Below are positions 47,321-56,527 of a stretch of DNA of 64,000 nt, piece after piece (positions within the stretch are counted from its first letter, which is position 1; each line of letters opens with the position of its first letter). The notes under the pieces are model-generated. The model was not told where the DNA came from and ran no database searches. It was given only the letters and a program-made list of their open reading frames with translations. The DNA lies in assembly GCF_001758425.2 (NCBI RefSeq), contig NZ_MDSS02000007.1, positions 39,389 to 103,388 on the forward strand, written 5' to 3'. A program made the position numbers and the translations under genes. The stretch is from Nesterenkonia sp. PF2B19. GTDB taxonomy: Bacteria; Actinomycetota; Actinomycetes; Actinomycetales; Micrococcaceae.

Positions 47321-48292
47321 TCAGTTGGCGTGGAGGGCCGCGTTGAGCTCCACCTTCTGGCCCTTGCGCGGCACGGCCTCCAGGCGGCCGGACACGGAGT
47401 TGCGACGGAACAGCAGGTTCGGGACGCCGGAGAGGGCAGAGCCCTTGACGACCTCCACCACGTTGCCGTGGTCGTCGAGCACGGAGACCTTGGTGCCGGC
47501 GGTGACGTACAGGCCGGCCTCCACCACCGAGTCATCGCCGATGGAGATGCCGACGCCGGCATTGGCGCCGAGCAGCACCCGCTCACCCAGGGCCACACGC
47601 TCCGTGCCGCCGCCGGAGAGGGTGCCCATGATCGAGGCGCCGCCGCCGACGTCAGTGCCGTCGCCCACCACGACGCCTGCAGAGATGCGGCCCTCCACCA
47701 TGGAGACCCCGAGAGTGCCGGCGTTGAAGTTCACGAAGCCCTCGTGCATGACCGTGGTGCCCTCAGCCAGATGTGCGCCGAGACGGACGCGGTCGGCGTC
47801 ACCGATGCGCACGCCCACCGGCGTCACGTAGTCCACCAGGCGCGGGAACTTGTCGATGCTGTGCACGGTGACGTGACCGCGCGAGCGCAGCTTCAGACGG
47901 GTGGCCTCGAAGCCGTCCACCGCGCAGGGCCCGAAGTTGGTCCAGACCACGTTGGTCAGGTGGCCGAAGATGCCCTCCAGGTTGAGGGTGTTCGGCTGGG
48001 CGAGACGGTGCGAGAGCAGGTGCAGACGCAGCCACACGTCCGAGGTGCCGGCGGCCGGCGCGTCGAGGTCCGCCTCGACGGAGACCACCTCGGTGCGCAC
48101 TCCTCGGTCGCTGTCCTCGCCGACGGCGGCCTCGAGGGAGGCCAGCAGCGCGGCGTCCTCGTTCTGGGCCAGCGGCGCCAGCACTGGGGCAGGGAACCAG
48201 GTGTCGAGCACGGTCCCGTCGGCGGTGACGGTGGCCAGGCCGTGGCCGGAGGCGATGCGGGAGGCGGATGCAGCAGTGTCGGTCGAAGTCAT
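47321..48292 (-). CDS. dapD: Tetrahydrodipicolinate N-succinyltransferase
   Basis: A 323-residue acyltransferase that transfers succinyl from succinyl-CoA to tetrahydrodipicolinate, entering the succinylase branch of lysine/diaminopimelate synthesis. The N-terminal domain ([19 protein letters not shown]) precedes a left-handed beta-helix of hexapeptide repeats ([40 protein letters not shown]) and the conserved [10 protein letters not shown]. The start at 48292 is chosen because TAAGAT (48300-48305, this strand) lies exactly 7 nt upstream and there is no ribosome-binding site: a leaderless mRNA. It is divergent from dapE, with only 30 bp between the start codons. Confidence 0.94.
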   Translation of the reverse strand: MTSTDTAASASRIASGHGLATVTADGTVLDTWFPAPVLAPLAQNEDAALLASLEAAVGEDSDRGVRTEVVSVEADLDAPAAGTSDVWLRLHLLSHRLAQPNTLNLEGIFGHLTNVVWTNFGPCAVDGFEATRLKLRSRGHVTVHSIDKFPRLVDYVTPVGVRIGDADRVRLGAHLAEGTTVMHEGFVNFNAGTLGVSMVEGRISAGVVVGDGTDVGGGASIMGTLSGGGTERVALGERVLLGANAGVGISIGDDSVVEAGLYVTAGTKVSVLDDHGNVVEVVKGSALSGVPNLLFRRNSVSGRLEAVPRKGQKVELNAALHAN

Positions 48293-48299
48293 GCCGCCC

Positions 48300-48316
48300 A
48301 TCTTACGGATTACAGT
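48300..48316. promoter_or_regulatory. Paired divergent leaderless promoters dapD/dapE
   Basis: The 30-bp gap between the two start codons contains TAAGAT on the minus strand (48300-48305), 7 nt before dapD, and TACAGT on the plus strand (48311-48316), 6 nt before dapE. The -35 position of each promoter falls on the other gene's first codons, so one polymerase should exclude the other. Confidence 0.6.
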
Positions 48317-48322
48317 GGGGTC

Positions 48323-49605
48323 ATGCCCGTCGATGAGACCTCCGCTGACAGAACCTCCGGCACCTCCTCCGCCACGTCCTCCGACTCTGCTCCCGGCGGT
48401 GCCTCCGCCCCCGCCGCTCCGCTGATGCTGGACCTCACCGCAGAGATCACCCAGCTGACCGAACAGGTGATCGCCTGCGAGTCGGTCTCCGGGAACGAGA
48501 CCCGGTTGGCCGATGCGGTGGAGTCTGCCCTGCTGGGCCTGGGCGGCCTGCGGGTGCACCGGGACGGCGACACGGTGATCGCCCGCACCGACACCGGCGC
48601 GGACCAGCGGGTGGTGCTGGCCGGGCACCTGGACACGGTGCCGCTGCCCAGCGACCCGGAGACCCGTGGCACCCCGGCTTCCGCGGGACGGTCCCGCCGC
48701 AGTGGGTCGCCGCAGACGGTGCGGACGCATCCGCCGATGACGGCGAGCGCCCCGACGGCGACGTCCTCTACGGTCGCGGAGCCACCGACATGAAGGGCGG
48801 GGTGGCCGTCCAGCTGGCGTTGGCCGCCGACGTCGCGGACCGGCTGCGGACGATGACGGCCGCACAGAGCTTGGCATGCGACGTCACCTGGGTCTTCTAC
48901 GACCACGAGGAGGTCGAGGCCGCCAAATCCGGCCTGGGGCGGGTGCTGCGGAGCACTCCGGAGCTGCTGGAGGCTGACTTCGCGGTGCTCCTGGAGCCGA
49001 CCCACGGTGCCGTGGAGGGCGGCTGCAATGGCACGTGCCGGCTGCGTGTCACCGTGCCGGGGGTCGCCGCGCACTCGGGCCGCGCGTGGAAGGGTCGCAA
49101 CGCGATCCACGCCGCCGCGCCGGTGCTCGCCGCGTTGGAGGCGTATGAGCCGCGCACGGTCGACGTCGACGGCCTGGCGTATCGGGAGGGCCTCAACGCG
49201 GTCTCGATCACCGGCGGCATCGCCGGCAATGTCATCCCGGACGCCTGCACCGTGGAGATCAACTACCGCTTCGCCCCGGACAAGACCGAGGCGCAGGCCC
49301 ACGACCACGTCCGTGAGGTGCTGCGCGCCGCCGGCGTGGACGAGGAGCTCATCGAGGTCACCGACTCCTCTCCCGGGGCCCGGCCGGGCCTGGAGCATCC
49401 CGCCGCGGAGGCCTTCCTGGCCGCCGTCGACGGGGAGCCCAAGCCGAAGTACGGATGGACGGATGTGGCCCGGTTCTCCGCGCTGGGCGTGCCGGCGGTG
49501 AACTTCGGCCCGGGCGACGCGCTGCTGGCCCACACCGACGACGAGCACGTCACGGCCGGAGATCTGCGGGCGTGCCTGGCGTCGATGCGCCGCTGGCTGC
49601 TCTGA
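48323..49605 (+). CDS. dapE: Succinyl-diaminopimelate desuccinylase, frameshifted
   Basis: A zinc M20 peptidase-family enzyme that releases succinate from N-succinyl-LL-diaminopimelate. It has metal ligands in [13 protein letters not shown] (His and Asp), [13 protein letters not shown] (Asp), [15 protein letters not shown] (catalytic and ligand Glu) and later [20 protein letters not shown]. The lid domain carries [20 protein letters not shown]. One base is missing near 48668-48674, between the first His motif and the GATDMKGG motif. Correction gives 427 residues, with a 35-residue Ser/Ala-rich N-terminus. dapE is normally essential, so the shift is likely a sequencing error. The transcript appears leaderless. 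Confidence 0.9.
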
Positions 49606-49792
49606 GGACCCAGTCGCCGGCTGCTCTGGGGACCGGGACGTCTGGGGCGTGTCGGCCGGACCGACAGCGCCGATCCGTCTGACCTGGCACGGTGACGATC
49701 CCGTCGGGGCCGATGTGGCGGAGGTAACGATTCCGTAACCAGGGCCTCCCATCCTCCTGCAGAGCGCTGTGTCCGCATAGCCTTACTGGACG

Positions 49793-49822
49793 AGGTCAGA
49801 AGGGGGACCCCCGTTCTGACCT
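49793..49822 (+). promoter_or_regulatory. Hairpin in leader of TRAP operon
   Basis: AGGTCAGAA (49793-49801) pairs with TTCTGACCT (49814-49822), with G-run/C-run pairing inside. It ends 30 nt before the TAXI receptor ATG. It may be an operator or an attenuator. The rest of the 247-bp gap from 49606 holds no clear promoter. Confidence 0.5.
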
Positions 49823-49852
49823 GCTCGCACACGTGAATGAGGAGGACACCCC

Positions 49853-50860
49853 ATGAGGATCCGACGCACTGCCGCCGCTGTCACAGCGGCCGCAGCCATG
49901 GTCGCCCTGTCCGCCTGCGGCGACGACGCTGAGGGAAACGGTGAGGACGTGGAGGTCGGCGGCGAGGAGGACTTCGTCACCGATCTCACCTTCGGCACCG
50001 GGGGCACCGCAGGGACCTACTACCCGCTGGGCGGTGAGCTCTCGGACATCTTCGAGGCCAACACCAGCGCTGACTCGGTGAACTATGTCGAGTCCGGGGG
50101 CTCAGGCGAGAATCTGGGCCAGATGTTCCAGGAGGAGTGGCAGCTCGGCCTGACGCAGAACGACACCGCCAACGACGGCGTCAACGGTCAGCTGGACGAC
50201 CTCGACGGCGTCGAGCTGAACAACATCGGCTGGATCGCCAACCTCTACCCGGAGGCCGCCCACATCGTGGTGCGGGCGGACTCGGGCTTCGACTCGGTCG
50301 ATGACCTGGAGGGCGCCACCATCGCCGTCGGCGACGCCGGCTCCGGCACGCGCGCGATCTCCGACGCCATCCTCGCGGCCCACGGGCTGGAGGAAGGGGA
50401 CTACACCCCGGAGGTCACCGACTTCGGGGCCTCCACCGAGATGCTGGCCGACAACCAGATCGACGCCTCGATCTTCGTCGTCGGCACCCCGGTGGCAGGG
50501 CTGACGCAGCTGGCCGCGTCAACGGATGTGGATCTGCTGGGCCTCGACGACGCGATCGCCGACGAGATCTCCGGCGACTCCGGTGCGGAGCCGTATGACA
50601 TCTCCGCCGAGGCCTACGACTTCCTCGACGAGGATGTCGCGACCGTGTCGGTGTTCGCCGCCCTGGCCGCCTCCACGACCCAGGTCAGCGAGGACCTCGG
50701 CTACGAGATCACCGCGGCGATCTTCGAGCACGCGGACGAGATCACCCTGGATGTCGGGGAGTCGATCGACATGGAGGAGGCCCTGCTGGGCATCGGTGAC
50801 GTGCCGCTGCACCCCGGTGCTGAGCGGTACTACGACGAGCAGGGCATCGACCTGCCGTGA
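49853..50860 (+). CDS. TAXI-family TRAP transporter solute receptor
   Basis: A 335-residue binding lipoprotein (signal AAAMVALSAC) of the TAXI type, which feeds TRAP secondary transporters for dicarboxylates, amino acids or related solutes. Motifs: FGTGGTAGTYYPLGGELSDI at the ligand-binding start, VVRADSGFDSVDDLEGATIA and VGDAGSGTRAISDAIL. The protein is rich in Asp/Glu. GAGGAG lies 6 nt before the ATG. Its stop overlaps the permease start (GTGA). Confidence 0.93.
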   Translation: MRIRRTAAAVTAAAAMVALSACGDDAEGNGEDVEVGGEEDFVTDLTFGTGGTAGTYYPLGGELSDIFEANTSADSVNYVESGGSGENLGQMFQEEWQLGLTQNDTANDGVNGQLDDLDGVELNNIGWIANLYPEAAHIVVRADSGFDSVDDLEGATIAVGDAGSGTRAISDAILAAHGLEEGDYTPEVTDFGASTEMLADNQIDASIFVVGTPVAGLTQLAASTDVDLLGLDDAIADEISGDSGAEPYDISAEAYDFLDEDVATVSVFAALAASTTQVSEDLGYEITAAIFEHADEITLDVGESIDMEEALLGIGDVPLHPGAERYYDEQGIDLP

Positions 50861-52956
50861 GCGACGCACCTGGTCGGGACGCCCTCCCGGCAGGTGGGCA
50901 GGTCGATCCTGCCGCAGAGGCGAAGGCCGAGAAGGTCCTCCGCGAGCACGACACCTCCAGCCGGTTCCGCACGGACCTGGGCTGGTGGGGTTGGCTCGTG
51001 GGGGCCATCTCGGTCGTCTTCACCCTCTACCACCTGTACGCGGCGCTGGAGCGACCGTTCAACAACTGGATGCACGGCTCCCTCCATCTCGCGGGGGCGA
51101 CGTCGCTGATCTTCCTGCTGTACCCGGCGAGCAGGCGTCTGCTGGACCGCCCCGCCACCGGGGTGCTCTGGAAGGACACGCTGCTCGGGCGGGGCCGCGG
51201 AGTGCCGTGGTACGACGCACTGCTGGCCGCGGCCGGCGTGTACTGCAACCTGTACATCTTCGTCGAGTATGAGCGCCTGACCGGCAACGCCGTGCAGATC
51301 CTGGGCTACTCGGACCTGGACCACGTCGTCGCCGTCGCCGGCATCCTGTTGGTGCTGGAGGCCACGCGGCGCTGCGTGGGCCTGCCGATCGTCATCATCG
51401 CGACCTTGGCGATGGTCTATGCGATCTTCGGCAACCACAGCCCGCTGTTCCCGCATCGGGGCATGTCCGTGGAGAACTTCGCCACCAGCACGTTCCTGTC
51501 CACCGGCCAGGGGGTCTTCGGCACGCCGATCCAGGTGTCCTCGAACTTCATCTTCCTGTTCCTGTTCTTCGCCGTGGTGTTGCTGCGCACCAACATCGGT
51601 CAGTTCTTCAACGACCTGGCCTTCCGCGCGGCCGGCCGATTCACCGGCGGGCCGGCCAAGGCGGCCATCGCGGCCTCGGGGCTGCAGGGGATGGTCTCCG
51701 GCTCCTCGGTGGCCAACACCGTGGCGTCGGGCTCCTTCACGATCCCGATCATGAAGAAGGCCGGGTTCAAGCCTCATGTGGCGGCCGCGACGGAGGCCAC
51801 GGCCTCCACCGGTGGACAGATGATGCCGCCGATCATGGGCGCCGCGGCGTTCATCATGGCGCAGAACGTGCCGGATGTGGAGTACAACGACCTGATCGTC
51901 ATCGCCGTGATCCCGGCCCTTCTGTACTTCCTGGGCGCGTTCCTCTCCATCCACTTCGAGGCGAAGCGCAACCACATCAAGGGACTGCCGATCGATGAGC
52001 TGCCCTCGCTGCGGTCGCTGATCACCCGGGCGGACCTGCTGCTGCCTCTGGCGGTCATCATCGGCACGCTGCTCTCGGGGATGTCGCCGATGCGGGCGGC
52101 CCTGCTGGGCATCGCCACCGCGTTCGTGCTGAGCTTCCTGCGCTCCTCCACACGGCTGGGGCCGCGGGGCATGGTGGAGCTGCTGGTGGCCGGTGCGCGC
52201 ACGGCCCTGCCGGTGATCGCGGCCTGTGCCACTGCTGGCATCGTGGCCGGCACGGTGACCGCCACCGGGCTGGGAGGGCAGCTGGGGCGGGGCCTGGTGG
52301 ACATCGCCGGAGGCAGCTTCCTGCTGGTCCTGGTGATGGTCATGGTGGCCTGCATCGTGCTCGGCATGGGGCTGCCCACCACGGCGAACTACGTGGTCAC
52401 CGCGACGGTGGCCGCACCCATCCTCTACAACAACTTCGACGTCCCGCTGATCGCCGCCCACCTGTTCGTGTTCTTCTTCGGCATCCTCGCCGATATCACG
52501 CCACCGGTGTGTCTCGCCGCCTATGCGGGTGCGGGCATCGCCAACGCCAATCCGATGGCGGCGGGCGTCTCGGCGCTGCGAATAGCCATCGCGGGATTCC
52601 TCATCCCCTATGTGTTCATCCTCCAGCCGGCGCTGCTGCTGGAGGGCTCCTGGCAGGAGTTGGTGATCGCCCTGAGCACGGTGATCGTGGGCATGGTCGG
52701 AGTCTCCTCGGGGCTGGCCGGGCATCTGGTGGTGCGCGGCACGCTGCCCGAACGGTTCCTGCTCGTCGGCGGCGGCCTGGCGCTGATCTATCCGGATCTG
52801 CTGGTCTCCATGTCCGGGCTGGCCGCCATGGGTCTCGCGGTGATCATGCAGATCGTGCGTCGCGGGGCCTCGCGCGGGCCCGGGGCGGCCTCCGACTCGA
52901 GCCGCGGCGTCTCCGACGGCACGGACCCGGCCGACCACGGCGCCGCCCGCGCCTGA
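50857..52956 (+). CDS. TRAP transporter fused permease (4TM-12TM)
   Basis: A 699-residue membrane protein fusing the small DctQ-like and large DctM-like subunits, as is typical for TAXI systems. The N-terminal 170 residues hold the small-subunit segments. The rest carries DctM motifs such as GLQGMVSGSSVANTVASGSF, ATASTGGQMMPPIMGAAAFI, IVLGMGLPTTANYVVTATVA and LFVFFFGILADITPPVCLAA. Uptake is driven by a Na+ or H+ gradient, which links this system to the Mrp antiporter. The GTG start at 50857 overlaps the receptor gene. Confidence 0.94.
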   Translation: MSDAPGRDALPAGGQVDPAAEAKAEKVLREHDTSSRFRTDLGWWGWLVGAISVVFTLYHLYAALERPFNNWMHGSLHLAGATSLIFLLYPASRRLLDRPATGVLWKDTLLGRGRGVPWYDALLAAAGVYCNLYIFVEYERLTGNAVQILGYSDLDHVVAVAGILLVLEATRRCVGLPIVIIATLAMVYAIFGNHSPLFPHRGMSVENFATSTFLSTGQGVFGTPIQVSSNFIFLFLFFAVVLLRTNIGQFFNDLAFRAAGRFTGGPAKAAIAASGLQGMVSGSSVANTVASGSFTIPIMKKAGFKPHVAAATEATASTGGQMMPPIMGAAAFIMAQNVPDVEYNDLIVIAVIPALLYFLGAFLSIHFEAKRNHIKGLPIDELPSLRSLITRADLLLPLAVIIGTLLSGMSPMRAALLGIATAFVLSFLRSSTRLGPRGMVELLVAGARTALPVIAACATAGIVAGTVTATGLGGQLGRGLVDIAGGSFLLVLVMVMVACIVLGMGLPTTANYVVTATVAAPILYNNFDVPLIAAHLFVFFFGILADITPPVCLAAYAGAGIANANPMAAGVSALRIAIAGFLIPYVFILQPALLLEGSWQELVIALSTVIVGMVGVSSGLAGHLVVRGTLPERFLLVGGGLALIYPDLLVSMSGLAAMGLAVIMQIVRRGASRGPGAASDSSRGVSDGTDPADHGAARA

Positions 52957-53000
52957 CATGCCGTGAGCACGGGTCAGTCCAGCTCGATAGGCTGAGGCCC

Positions 53001-53713
53001 ATGAGCACATCGACTGCAGCAGCCACTGAACGTCCCCTGCGCTGGTGACCGGCGCGACGCGCGGCATCGGCCGGGCCATCGCCGAGGACCTCGGCCGCAC
53101 CATCACCGTGCTGGTCGGCGGGACGACGCCCGATCGTGTGGGGCCGTGGTCGCCGCGCTGCGAGCGCCTCTGCTTCGCGGCGGATCTGACCGACTCCGCC
53201 GCGGTGGCCGCCGCCGTCGAGGCGGCCGGGCTCGAAGCGCTTCGACGTGCTGGTCACTCCGCCGGCGTCGCCGACTCCGGAGAGGTCGGCACGGCAACGT
53301 CGGAGCTGTGGCGGCACGTGTTCGAGGTCAACGTGTTCGCCGTGGCGGAGCTCACCCGTCTGACTCTGCCGGCCCTGCGGGTGGCCCGCGGCCAGGTCAT
53401 CGCCATCAACTCCGGCGCGGGCTATTCGTCCCGGGCCGGGGGAGGGATCTACTCCGGCAGCAAGTTCGCCCTGCGGGCGCTGACCGACGCGCTGCGTGAC
53501 GAAGAGCGCGGCACGGTGCGCGTGACCTCGATCCATCCGGGCCGGGTGGACACGGACATGCAACGTGACCTGCAGACCCAGATGGGCAACACGGACTATG
53601 ACGGCAGCATCTACATCGCCCCGCAGTCCGTGGCGGACACCGTTCGACTGGCGGTGGACATGCCGGAGGCCTCGATGGTGGAGGAGCTCTCCATCCGGCC
53701 GGTGCACCGGTGA
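53001..53713 (+). CDS. SDR-family oxidoreductase, damaged frame
   Basis: A short-chain dehydrogenase. The first frame ends after STAATERPLRW; one base missing near 53036-53041 restores LVTGATRGIGRAIAEDLG, the TGxxxGIG NAD(P) motif. Catalytic motifs follow: AINSGAGYSSRAGGGIYSGS with Ser, Tyr and Lys in YSGSKFALRALTDALR. Corrected length is 237 residues. Two further stretches look locally shifted: residues around WSPRCERLCF read better in another frame as AVVAALRAPLL, and EALRRAGHSAGVA reads as RFDVLV then HSAGVA. Together these suggest compensating indels. It is either noisy sequence or a decaying gene. It overlaps the next gene by GTGA. Confidence 0.75.
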
Positions 53714-54171
53714 CCGGTCAGCCGGCGGGAGCGGCTCCCGGAGACGTCGTCGAGCTCCCGACCGACGCCGTGCCGGACGCGGTTGCGCTGTGGCATGAGG
53801 CGGGTCTGACCCGACCGTGGAACGACCCGGAGGGGGACTGCCGTCGCGCCCTCGAGGGCAAAGAGTCCACAGTGCTGTGCCTGCCGACGTCGAGGGCCTC
53901 TGACGAGGCGAGCGGAGGTCGGCTGCGCGGCACCGTCATGGTCGGCCACGACGGGCACAGGGGATGGATCTATTATCTGGCCGTCCGTGATGATCTGCGG
54001 GGTCAGGGCTTGGGTGAGCGTCTGGTCAGAGCCGCCGAGGACTGGCTCCGTGCCCGGGGCATCCCGAAGCTGATGCTGATGGTGCGCCGGGAGAACCAGG
54101 CGGTGCATGCCTTCTATGATCGTCTGGACTATACCGAGCAGGACGTGGTCACCCTGGGCCGGTTCCTGTGA
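53710..54171 (+). CDS. GNAT-family acetyltransferase
   Basis: A 153-residue N-acetyltransferase close to the YpeA group. It has WNDPEGDCRRALEGKESTVL at the N-terminus, motif A YYLAVRDDLRGQGLGERLVR binding acetyl-CoA, and the C-terminal NQAVHAFYDRLDYTEQDVVT. The substrate is unknown. The GTG start at 53710 overlaps the SDR stop. Confidence 0.88.
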   Translation: MTGQPAGAAPGDVVELPTDAVPDAVALWHEAGLTRPWNDPEGDCRRALEGKESTVLCLPTSRASDEASGGRLRGTVMVGHDGHRGWIYYLAVRDDLRGQGLGERLVRAAEDWLRARGIPKLMLMVRRENQAVHAFYDRLDYTEQDVVTLGRFL

Positions 54172-54237
54172 CCGGCCGGAGGCACACCGGTCTCACCGGG
54201 GTGTGTCTGCCGGCGACGGTGAAGGGAGCTGGGACGT

Positions 54238-55365
54238 ATGGGGGAGTCGAGCCGTCACGTGGTGATCGGGGCGGGTCTGGCCGGGGCCTCGGCGGCGTGG
54301 CGCCTGGCGCAGGCCGGGCACGAGCTCGCCGTCCTGGAGCGGGACGTGCCCGCCGGGCCTCTGGGCAGCTCCCACGGATCGGCGCGCATCTTTCGCTACG
54401 CCTATCCGGACCGGTTCTACGCCGATCTGGTGGTGCAGGCGGCCGAGGGCTGGCAGGAGCTGGAGCGCGAGGCGGAGGAGCCGCTGCTGACCCTGACCGG
54501 GGCGGTGGACCACGGGGAGGCGCGCAGGCCCGCTGAGCTGGCACAGGTGCTCGCCGGGGCCGGAGTCGACCACGAGCTGCTCGGCGCCGCCGAGGCCGCT
54601 GACCGGTGGCCCATGTTCGCCTTCGACTCGGAGGTGCTGTGGCACCCCGGGGCAGGGGTGCTCGACGCCGAACGTACGGTGGCCGCCATGCTGCGGATGG
54701 CCCAGCGGGCCGGTGCGCGGCTGCAGACCGGCTGGGAGGTCAGCCGGGTGGAGGAGACCGCCTCCGGGGTCCGGCTGACCTCCTCGGACGGGCGCCGTTG
54801 GGATGCCGAGCATCTGGTCGTCTGCGCGGGCGGCTGGCTTCCGCGGCTTCTGGGGGAGCTGCCGCTGCCCGCCGGCTTCCTCCCGGCGAACCGCCGGCTG
54901 ACGGTCCGGCAGGAGCAGGCCTTCCACTACCCCTACCGCGGGGGAGCGGCGGAGGCCTCCGCCCGGCCCACGTTCATCCACGGGGACCGTGACATCACCG
55001 TCTATGGGCTGCCCGGCGGGCGCGACGCCGACCATAGGGGCCAGAAGGTCGCCGAGTTCAACGGCGGCAAGGTCATCGGGTCTGCCGCGGATCAGGACGG
55101 CAGGATCGACGACGCCGGACGGGCCCGGGTGACCAGGTTCGTGGCCGACAGGCTGCCCGGGGTGGAACCGACCCCGTATGCGGAGACCACCTGCCTGTTC
55201 ACCACCACCGCCGACGAGGACTTCCTCATCGACCGGCATGAGCGGGTCACCGTGGTCTCGCCCTGTTCAGGTCATGGGGCGAAGTTCGCCCCGCTGCTCG
55301 GAGAGTTGGTCCTGGCCGCGGCGACCGGCGACGGGGACGTGCCGGCGACGTTCCGCGCCCGATGA
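54238..55365 (+). CDS. FAD-dependent amine oxidase, sarcosine/N-methyltryptophan oxidase-like
   Basis: A 375-residue DAO-fold flavoenzyme. The N-terminal GAGLAGASAAWRLAQAG binds FAD; SSHGSARIFRYAYPDRFY is the characteristic MSOX-family loop. Near residue 323 the stretch TTCLFTTTADEDFLIDRHE contains the Cys that carries FAD covalently in monomeric sarcosine and N-methyltryptophan oxidases. It likely oxidises a secondary amine with release of H2O2; the substrate is unknown. Other sources could be betaine or osmolyte breakdown, which would fit the salt theme. The ATG at 54238 has no strong ribosome-binding site beyond AAGGGAG. Confidence 0.87.
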   Translation: MGESSRHVVIGAGLAGASAAWRLAQAGHELAVLERDVPAGPLGSSHGSARIFRYAYPDRFYADLVVQAAEGWQELEREAEEPLLTLTGAVDHGEARRPAELAQVLAGAGVDHELLGAAEAADRWPMFAFDSEVLWHPGAGVLDAERTVAAMLRMAQRAGARLQTGWEVSRVEETASGVRLTSSDGRRWDAEHLVVCAGGWLPRLLGELPLPAGFLPANRRLTVRQEQAFHYPYRGGAAEASARPTFIHGDRDITVYGLPGGRDADHRGQKVAEFNGGKVIGSAADQDGRIDDAGRARVTRFVADRLPGVEPTPYAETTCLFTTTADEDFLIDRHERVTVVSPCSGHGAKFAPLLGELVLAAATGDGDVPATFRAR

Positions 55366-55391
55366 TCCGTCGTGACGCGCCTCCTGGCCCC

Positions 55392-55420
55392 TTGATCCCT
55401 GCGCAACGCTCCAGTAGCTT
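55392..55420 (+). promoter_or_regulatory. Leaderless promoter for amidase
   Basis: TTGATC (55392-55397) and TAGCTT (55415-55420) have the ideal 17-bp spacer. The ATG follows 7 nt later, and there is no ribosome-binding site. It is one of the clearest promoters in the window. Confidence 0.65.
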
Positions 55421-55427
55421 GCACCCC

Positions 55428-56096
55428 ATGGATCTCACACGGCGAACTCTGTTCCTCGTCAGCGGTGCCGGAGCGGCGGCCGTCGGGCTCAGCGTCGGGG
55501 CTGCCCCCGCCCGTGCGTCCGATGCGAGCTCCTCGACGGATCCGGGTCAGGGCGCTGAGGGGCTGATCCGGCCCACCGCGTATGACGAGGACGGGCGGCG
55601 CCGCAATCCGGCGAACGCCCTGGGGTGCCCCTTGGGCCGAGGGGACTGAGCCATGGAGCCGGTGTGGAAGCATACGGAGAACTACTCGGCGGGACGCGAG
55701 GGCACGTCGGTGGACCGCATCGTCATCCATTACATCGTCGGCACATTGGCCGCGGCGGATGCGACGTTCGCCGACCCGGGCTCGGGGGTCAGCGCTCACT
55801 ACGGCATCGGTGAAGGCGCTCTGCACCAGTACGTCAGCGAGATCAACACCGCCTGGCATGCGGGGGACCTGGCGATGAATCGGCGCAGCATCGGCATCGA
55901 GCATTCTGCGGACCCGGAGCGGGCGCCGAGCGAGGACACCTACGAGATCTCCATCGAGCTGTGCACCCGGATATGCCGCGAGCGGGGTCTGGACCCGCAG
56001 ACTCAGATCATCCCTCACGGGGATGTGGTGGCGACCGCCTGCCCGGGGACGGTGTCCGTCCGACGGATCCGCGATGGGGTGGCTATTCGGCTCTGA
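55428..56096 (+). CDS. N-acetylmuramoyl-L-alanine amidase, interrupted
   Basis: A secreted Amidase_2 (T7-lysozyme/AmpD type) zinc enzyme cleaving peptidoglycan. The signal TRRTLFLVSGAGAAAVGLSV ends in APARAS. The catalytic domain has zinc ligands in DRIVIHYIVGT (His), and PHGDVVATACPG (His and Cys), plus NTAWHAGDLAMNRRSIGIEH. The signal part and the catalytic part are in the same frame but separated by TGA at 55647-55649. The sequence between 55620 and 55665 reads better in another frame (PWAEGTEPWSR), so two compensating indels are likelier than a true stop. A second start at 55653 would give a cytoplasmic amidase without signal. Confidence 0.75.
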
Positions 56097-56179
56097 CCGG
56101 CGATGCGAGGAGTCCCGGCGGCGATAGGCGCCGACGATGACGAGAGCAGAGGGCGACGGTGTCAGCGAGCGGCAATGGC

Positions 56180-56212
56180 AGAGGGCCCCGACTCGTGGCG
56201 AGTCGAGGCCCT
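56180..56212 (-). terminator. Terminator for tRNA-Asn and amidase
   Basis: GAGGGCC/GGCCCTC (56180-56186/56206-56212) and GACTCG/CGAGTC (56189-56194/56198-56203) form a long stem with a 2x2 internal loop and a 3-nt loop. It lies just downstream of tRNA-Asn and after the convergent amidase gene. Confidence 0.75.
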
Positions 56213-56223
56213 CATGCGATGAG

Positions 56224-56295
56224 CTCCCCCAGCTGGATTCGAACCAGCAACCCCTCGATTAACAGTCGAGTGCTCTGCCGTTGAGCTATGGAGGA
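56224..56295 (-). tRNA. tRNA-Asn (GTT)
   Basis: On the minus strand a complete 72-nt cloverleaf is seen. The acceptor stem is TCCTCCA with TGGGGGA and discriminator G. The anticodon stem CTCGA/TCGAG encloses loop CTGTTAA, so the anticodon is GTT. The T-arm contains GGTTCGAATCC. CCA is not encoded. Confidence 0.95.
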
Positions 56296-56527
56296 TTGCG
56301 ACTGAAAGAGTGTAGCAGTCGAATCTCGGCCGAGGGAAATCGGACGGGCCGAGGAGGCGCACATCACAACACGCCGGGCGGGGGTGCTGGGGTTCGCCGA
56401 GCCTCTGCCGAGGGTCGAGACCCGCGGAATCACGCGGCGGCGGCGGACTGCCACCGTGCCGCTGATCACGTTCTACGACGGGTCTGTGGGCGGCAGGAGG
56501 CCTGACCTCGCATGATCCGTGGTTACC

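Noticed and set aside
50830..53106. 758-residue open frame on the minus strand opposite the TRAP permease
   Set aside because: It is the mirror of a strongly conserved membrane gene in GC-rich DNA; its composition (His/Gln/Gly/Arg-rich) is that of a shadow frame.
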